Shown: positions 60,437-64,000 of the stretch, piece after piece
Numbering within the stretch: the stretch's first letter is position 1
How the letters are laid out: each line of letters opens with the position of its first letter
DNA from: CAYLMG01 sp964464635
Lineage (GTDB): Bacteria > Planctomycetota > Phycisphaerae > Sedimentisphaerales > Anaerobacaceae
Reading direction: 5' to 3'
NCBI GenBank assembly: GCA_964464635.1
Contig: CAYXGT010000003.1
Span: 1-64,000, forward strand
Length of the DNA stretch: 64,000 bases
Notes under the pieces: model-generated
The model's input: the letters and a program-made list of their open reading frames with translations, nothing else
Told to the model about the DNA's origin: nothing
Databases searched by the model: none
Position numbers and translations under genes: made by a program

Positions 60437-60480
60437 AACGGAGAGGGCAGGATTCGCTGCGCGGCTCCTTCGGTGTCAAA
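60437..60480. repeat. Degenerate partial copy of the tRNA-Ser gene
   Basis: Plus-strand 60437-60456 equals 60544-60563 (the tRNA 3' end plus two flanking bases) in 19 of 20 bases, AACGGAGAGGGCrGGATTCG. A second shared word, GGCTCCTTC, follows at 60472-60480 as it does in the tRNA at 60604-60612, with the middle deleted. It may be an old attachment-site duplication or a tRNA pseudogene. The rest of the 60364-60545 gap holds a CAACG-CTTCG-CGTTG hairpin at 60493 and no gene. Confidence 0.6.
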
Positions 60481-60545
60481 CCCACGTGGCAACGCTTCGC
60501 GTTGCGCGTGTTCTCATCCCGCCGACTTCAAGACGACAGCTTCAA

Positions 60546-60632
<87 letters not shown>

Positions 60633-60644
60633 ATGTTCGGAAAA

Positions 60645-60674
60645 TTTATAACATAAACTTCATAGAATCGTCAA
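60645..60674 (-). promoter_or_regulatory. Promoter of tRNA-Ser
   Basis: On the minus strand TTGACG (60669-60674), an 18-nt spacer and TATAAA (60645-60650), about 12 nt before the tRNA 5' end. Confidence 0.6.
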
Positions 60675-60712
60675 GCAATACTAATCACTACCAAAAAAGC
60701 ATAAAAAAAATT

Positions 60713-60761
60713 AAAAATGCAAATTTCAATCCCGATTTGCCGGGACTGTTTCTGCATTTTT
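60713..60761. terminator. Nested hairpin upstream of hisA, possible terminator or leader
   Basis: An outer stem AAAAATGCA/TGCATTTTT encloses an inner stem TCCCG-ATTTGC-CGGGA. The T-rich right arm on the plus strand and A-rich left arm give it terminator character in both directions, but no gene needs terminating here on the plus strand. It may instead control hisA, which begins 68 bp later. Confidence 0.35.
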
Positions 60762-60828
60762 GATTTTCAAAAGCAATTGCTTGTGTTAAAATCAGGCAGA
60801 TTGTCGAAAACGCTTAGGAGTTTATCAA

Positions 60829-61545
60829 ATGTATATAATACCGGCTATAGACCTGATAGAGGGAAAATGTGTAAGGCTGATTCAGGGTGAATACGACAGT
60901 CAAATCACATATCAAAAAGACCCCATCGAGCAGGCAAATCAGTTCGCCTCGGACGGTGCAAAATGGCTGCATATCGTTGACCTTGAGGGAGCAAAACTCG
61001 GCAAGCCTGTAAACACAGCGACAATCGCCCGGATTGCACAACCCGGCAGGCTCAAGATAGAAGTCGGCGGCGGAATAAGACAAGAGCAATCAATAAAACA
61101 ACTGCTCGATATCGGCGTCCAAAGAGTAATAATAGGCACAAAGGCGATAAGCGACTTTGAATGGTTCGCCGCAATGGCAGAAAAGTACAGCGGCAAAATT
61201 GCTCTTGGACTTGACGCCCGCGGCCCGAAGCTCGCGACTGATGGCTGGACGAAAGAGGGCTCACAAACCGTGCTCAAATTCGCAATCAAGGCGGCAAAGC
61301 TGCCGCTTGCAGCTATCATATATACCGATATAACGAAAGACGGTATGATGGCAGGACCGAATCTCGAAAGGACAAAGCAAATCGCCGATGCCGTGGATAT
61401 CCCCGTCATCGCATCGGGCGGTGTTAACAGTATCGAAGATATCAAAATGCTGATTCAATCAGGCAATATCGAAGCTGCAATTATCGGCAGAGCTTTATAC
61501 GAAGGGACATTGAGACTGGCTGATGCAATTAAAGCTGCTGAGTAA
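60829..61545 (+). CDS. hisA: Phosphoribosylformimino-5-aminoimidazole carboxamide ribotide isomerase
   Basis: The (beta-alpha)8 isomerase of histidine synthesis, 238 aa. AGGAG lies 9 nt before ATG 60829. The two half-barrel catalytic Asp residues are visible in IPAIDLIEGKCVRLIQG (Asp8) and IIYTDITKDGMMAGPNLE. HIVDLEGAKLGK, VGGGIRQEQSI, RVIIGTKAI and IASGGVNSIEDI are the phosphate-binding elements. No other his gene is in the window, so the pathway is dispersed. A nested hairpin lies 68 bp upstream. Confidence 0.96.
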   Translation: MYIIPAIDLIEGKCVRLIQGEYDSQITYQKDPIEQANQFASDGAKWLHIVDLEGAKLGKPVNTATIARIAQPGRLKIEVGGGIRQEQSIKQLLDIGVQRVIIGTKAISDFEWFAAMAEKYSGKIALGLDARGPKLATDGWTKEGSQTVLKFAIKAAKLPLAAIIYTDITKDGMMAGPNLERTKQIADAVDIPVIASGGVNSIEDIKMLIQSGNIEAAIIGRALYEGTLRLADAIKAAE

Positions 61546-61632
61546 TTCTCAGCACGACACCGGCTCTGCCATCCGAATTCTTTACTCTGAAACAATTGCT
61601 AAGAAATCATCCTGAGAAAACTGCTGATAATA

Positions 61633-62616
61633 TCATTCCACTACTTCAAAATTTATCTCATATGTGGTCTTCATATTTCCCTGGTCATCCCAGGCCCTGG
61701 CTTTCATGGAGTATAGACCAGGCTCATAATCAGTCCAGAGATACAACCAGCCGTCGGTATCTTCGAAAATTTTATCTCCGTTTGCAAAAACCTCTACTTT
61801 TATAATGTCACCAACAAGGCTTTTTGCATCAAGCAAAATGGTTATTACCACGCCATTAGGAATGCTCCAGCCGTTCTGAGGACAAATAAAATCCACGCTT
61901 TCGTCTTCTATCAGGTCCGCATCAAAATCCGTTCCCAGCCACCGGTCAACAAGGAATTTCAAATCATCCGTATCGACATCACAGTCACCGTCAAAATCCG
62001 CAACCGCTTTATTTTTATCGATACAGCGAAGCCCATTAAATGTTATATCATCAATATAAATCGTCCCTGTTCCTCCCGGCTGTTCATTTGTAATGTCACC
62101 GACACCTATCTCGATTGAGGATACCGCTTGAAGGCGAAATGCCGAATTTCCTTCCACAAATTCATCAAGAATGATATCCCATCTCTGCCAGTACTCATTT
62201 TTCAAATCATTTGCATCGCCGTCGTATCACACTACCGATGTGCTCGGTATCCAGTCATTATCCTCGATAAGAACGTATAACTCATTCGCATCGTTGCCGG
62301 CACTGCCCCTGAAATAAACAGACATAGACTCCACTCCATCCAGCGTCCGGTCGCTGTTCGAATCGAAAGCCATCTTTGCAGCCGAATAGTAAGAACCGCT
62401 GTCGTTATCAAAATCAAGTTCCATTGACTTGGTGCTTTTATGAGATATATCGGTAGAAAGTGTCACCGTAGCGGAACCAACGGCCGACCAGGCGTTATTC
62501 AACTCAATACTGTCGTTGTAACTTTCGAAATCCTCACCTGTAAAAGTCTCTGCCTGAACGATAAAGCCTGTGAAAAGAAATAAAAGAAACGCTGTGGAAA
62601 AATAGCGTCTGAACAT
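61633..62616 (-). pseudogene. Secreted dockerin/Ig-like protein interrupted by an in-frame TGA
   Basis: One continuous frame runs from ATG 62616 to 61633 except for a TGA at 62227-62229. Before it: a signal peptide (MFRRYFSTAFLLFLFTGFIV, QAETFTG) and a beta-sandwich domain (ESYNDSIELNNAWSAVGSAT, SVYFRGSAGNDANELYVLIE). After it, without frame change, YDGDANDLKNEYWQRWDI and IEIGVGD...GGTGTIYIDDI complete the same domain. Then come a dockerin-like EF-hand (ADFDGDCDVDTDDLKFLVDR) and a C-terminal Ig-like Big_7-type domain. Both halves fit one 327-residue protein. The simplest view is a nonsense mutation (or a base error). Selenocysteine or stop reassignment is not supported, since TGA ends other genes in the window normally. 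Start codon choice is uncertain; an open frame reaches 62667. Confidence 0.75.
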
Positions 62617-62914
62617 TAATATTACCACCCTAATTTTTAATGAGCCTCCTTTGCCGATAATTTGCAAAAGACAAGCATCAAAACTTACTCTTTCCTCCCT
62701 TTTTGTTCGCTAATATTATACCCGAAATAAGTGTCATTTTCAAGGAAATTTAAGCCTTGATACAGCACACTTTCAAACGTTTTACGAGGATTTCTCAGAG
62801 CATTATTAAAAACCGCGGCTTTTTTAACAATTTTCTAACAATTTAAACGCTGATTAAAAAAAATGATTTCGCCACACAAAAATAAGGGATGTGTTCTATC
62901 TATACTGTTTACGG

Positions 62915-64000
62915 CTAATCAACAACATCAAATTCGATGCCCGGCAGGGCTTTAACATTACCCTCATCATCATAAGCCACGGCACTTAAGTAGTAATGGC
63001 CCGTCGAATAACCGCTCCAGATGTAATACCACCAGCCGCTTTCACCTTCTATATCCTCAGCAAGCATCTGGCCGTTCGCAAACAAATCCACCCGCACAAC
63101 ATCACCTGAAAAACTTATCGTCCTGAGAAATATGGCAACATTCATACCGTAAGGAATAACATCGCCGTCTTCAAGAGAAATCATATTTATAGCAATCGGC
63201 TTGTGTCCCAGCCAGTTGTCCCCAAAAACCGCAAAATCAAGAAAATCAACCATCTCATCCGAATAAATATCTGCTATCAAATCAAGCCCTTCCGCCAGCC
63301 AGCTGCCGCCTAAAATTTCAACGTCCCCTGCATCCACGAAACCGTTGCAGGTAAAATCTCCCGTAAGGTCATTATCCAAAATCAAAACCTCTGCAGATGA
63401 AGGCTCGATTACAAAATAGTCGTTACCATCGACAAGCTCGAAAACAAGAATTTTATCGTTTTCCATATTACTATCATCAACAGCAGTCACCGTCAATGTT
63501 GCCGTAGTCTCACCGTTCGGAATTACAACAACATTGCTGTCCGGCATTAACACAAAATCCTCGCCTCGCTCAGCCGTCCCGCCCAATTGAAAATCAACTT
63601 CCAGGTCGCCTAATGCCGAATTCCTCTTTACCTCGATTGTTGATGTATCAGAGCCGCCTTCGGTGGCGACAAAATCCATCGAACTAACAGTAACGTTGTT
63701 TCCCCTCGGCACTATTTCAAGGACCGGGTCTCCCTGAAGATTCATAACATAAAAAGTCCAGCGCTCCCAGGCATTGCTCATATTGCAGGCAAGTTTATGC
63801 TCGTAAAAAATCTCCCCGATATTGGTAATTTCCTGCTCAGTGACAAAACGCAGAAACTCTTCGTTTAGCTCCTGCGCAATACCTCCCCAGTTAAGCCTGC
63901 TGTTACCCATATAAACTATAGCTCCACCGTTCGGATTGCGAAGCAAAGCCTCGCTCAAACAGGGCTCTCTGATATCAAATCCGCCCGTAAGACACGCACC
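62915..64000 (-). CDS. Gingipain-type (C25) peptidase with Calx-beta, dockerin and Ig-like domains, 5' end beyond window
   Basis: The frame is open to the right edge, so the N-terminal part is missing; 361 residues are visible. The first, GACLTGGFDIREPCLSEALL followed by NPNGGAIVYMGNSRLNWGG, are the end of a peptidase C25 catalytic domain, with the catalytic cysteine in the A-C-L-T-G block. Next is a Calx-beta domain (VTVSSMDFVATEGGSDTSTI, GTAERGEDFV, VLILDND), then a two-part dockerin-like EF-hand region (DFTCNGFVDAGDVEILGGSW, DEMVDFLDFAVFGDNWLG), and a C-terminal Ig-like Big_7-type domain (GDVVRVDLFANGQMLAEDIE). The last domain is shared with the neighbour at 61633. It is expected to be secreted. 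The separate 298-bp spacer 62617-62914 is AT-rich with no gene I can see. Confidence 0.85.
   Translation of the reverse strand, partial: GACLTGGFDIREPCLSEALLRNPNGGAIVYMGNSRLNWGGIAQELNEEFLRFVTEQEITNIGEIFYEHKLACNMSNAWERWTFYVMNLQGDPVLEIVPRGNNVTVSSMDFVATEGGSDTSTIEVKRNSALGDLEVDFQLGGTAERGEDFVLMPDSNVVVIPNGETTATLTVTAVDDSNMENDKILVFELVDGNDYFVIEPSSAEVLILDNDLTGDFTCNGFVDAGDVEILGGSWLAEGLDLIADIYSDEMVDFLDFAVFGDNWLGHKPIAINMISLEDGDVIPYGMNVAIFLRTISFSGDVVRVDLFANGQMLAEDIEGESGWWYYIWSGYSTGHYYLSAVAYDDEGNVKALPGIEFDVVD

Noticed and set aside
62227..62229. TGA as selenocysteine or reassigned codon
   Set aside because: No selenocysteine machinery or hairpin next to the TGA can be pointed to, and TGA serves as normal stop in other genes here (proB, and the gene at 35179-36618).

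Overview
The window reads as a chromosomal segment of a Planctomycetota bacterium, most likely class Phycisphaerae (Sedimentisphaerales-like). The evidence is several secreted proteins ending in a dockerin-like EF-hand module of the type DLDGDCDVDFADF...NWL, an entericidin-like lipoprotein, a GH2 lipoprotein, and gene-poor patches of the interspersed modular repeats common in such genomes. Gene content is ordinary bacterial and the standard code is used, with TGA, TAA and TAG all acting as stops. The lineage is an inference from protein style, because no marker gene was compared.

Layout. (1) 1-2137: a partial secreted protein, a small Cys protein, tRNA-Leu(CAA) and proB. (2) 2138-7100: an accessory patch between proB and nifS. 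It is rich in dispersed repeats and gene remnants and carries a large PHP-domain/SMC-like ATPase (TrlF-like) and an HNH-AP2 protein. (3) 7116-13753, minus strand: one sulfur/Fe-S operon (rrf2-cysK-cysE-nadA-metY-nifU-nifS) led by its Rrf2 regulator, with an imperfect palindrome over the -10 box. (4) 13940-22698: a two-domain glycosyltransferase, entericidin-like peptide, exonuclease III, a secreted beta-helix/dockerin protein behind a strongly folding leader, tRNA-Gln(CTG), a secreted unknown, and a lipoprotein with two aspartic-protease DTG motifs. (5) 23115-51486: a ~28 kb Wzx/Wzy-type exopolysaccharide locus. It holds export lipoprotein, tyrosine autokinase, PHP phosphatase, polymerase/ligase, polyprenyl-P sugar-1-P transferase, flippase, many glycosyltransferases, methyltransferases, two B12/radical SAM proteins and a heptose cassette (gmhA, hddA and an hddC-gmhB fusion). 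(6) 51651-57869: a lipoprotein, a DUF362 protein, a membrane-anchored phosphatase, a nucleotidyltransferase pair, tsaD, larB and nnrD. (7) 57922-64000: GH2 glycosidase, tRNA-Ser(CGA) with a degenerate partial copy beside it, hisA, and two secreted dockerin proteins, one broken by an in-frame TGA and one a C25 (gingipain-type) peptidase cut by the window edge.

The exopolysaccharide locus should build a lipid-linked repeat unit containing D-glycero-D-manno-heptose (probably as the GDP-alpha sugar), flip it, polymerise it and export it under tyrosine kinase/phosphatase control. Two places in it (33.5 kb and 47.04 kb) look like deletion scars, where the front of one gene is joined out of frame to the tail of another. 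Two genes there need non-standard start codons (ATT and CTG) to keep their catalytic or conserved N-termini. The most unusual items are the folded 93-nt leader at 17521, the TrlF-like ATPase in a repeat-flanked patch, the deletion scars, the in-frame TGA at 62227, and the fused two-DTG lipoprotein.
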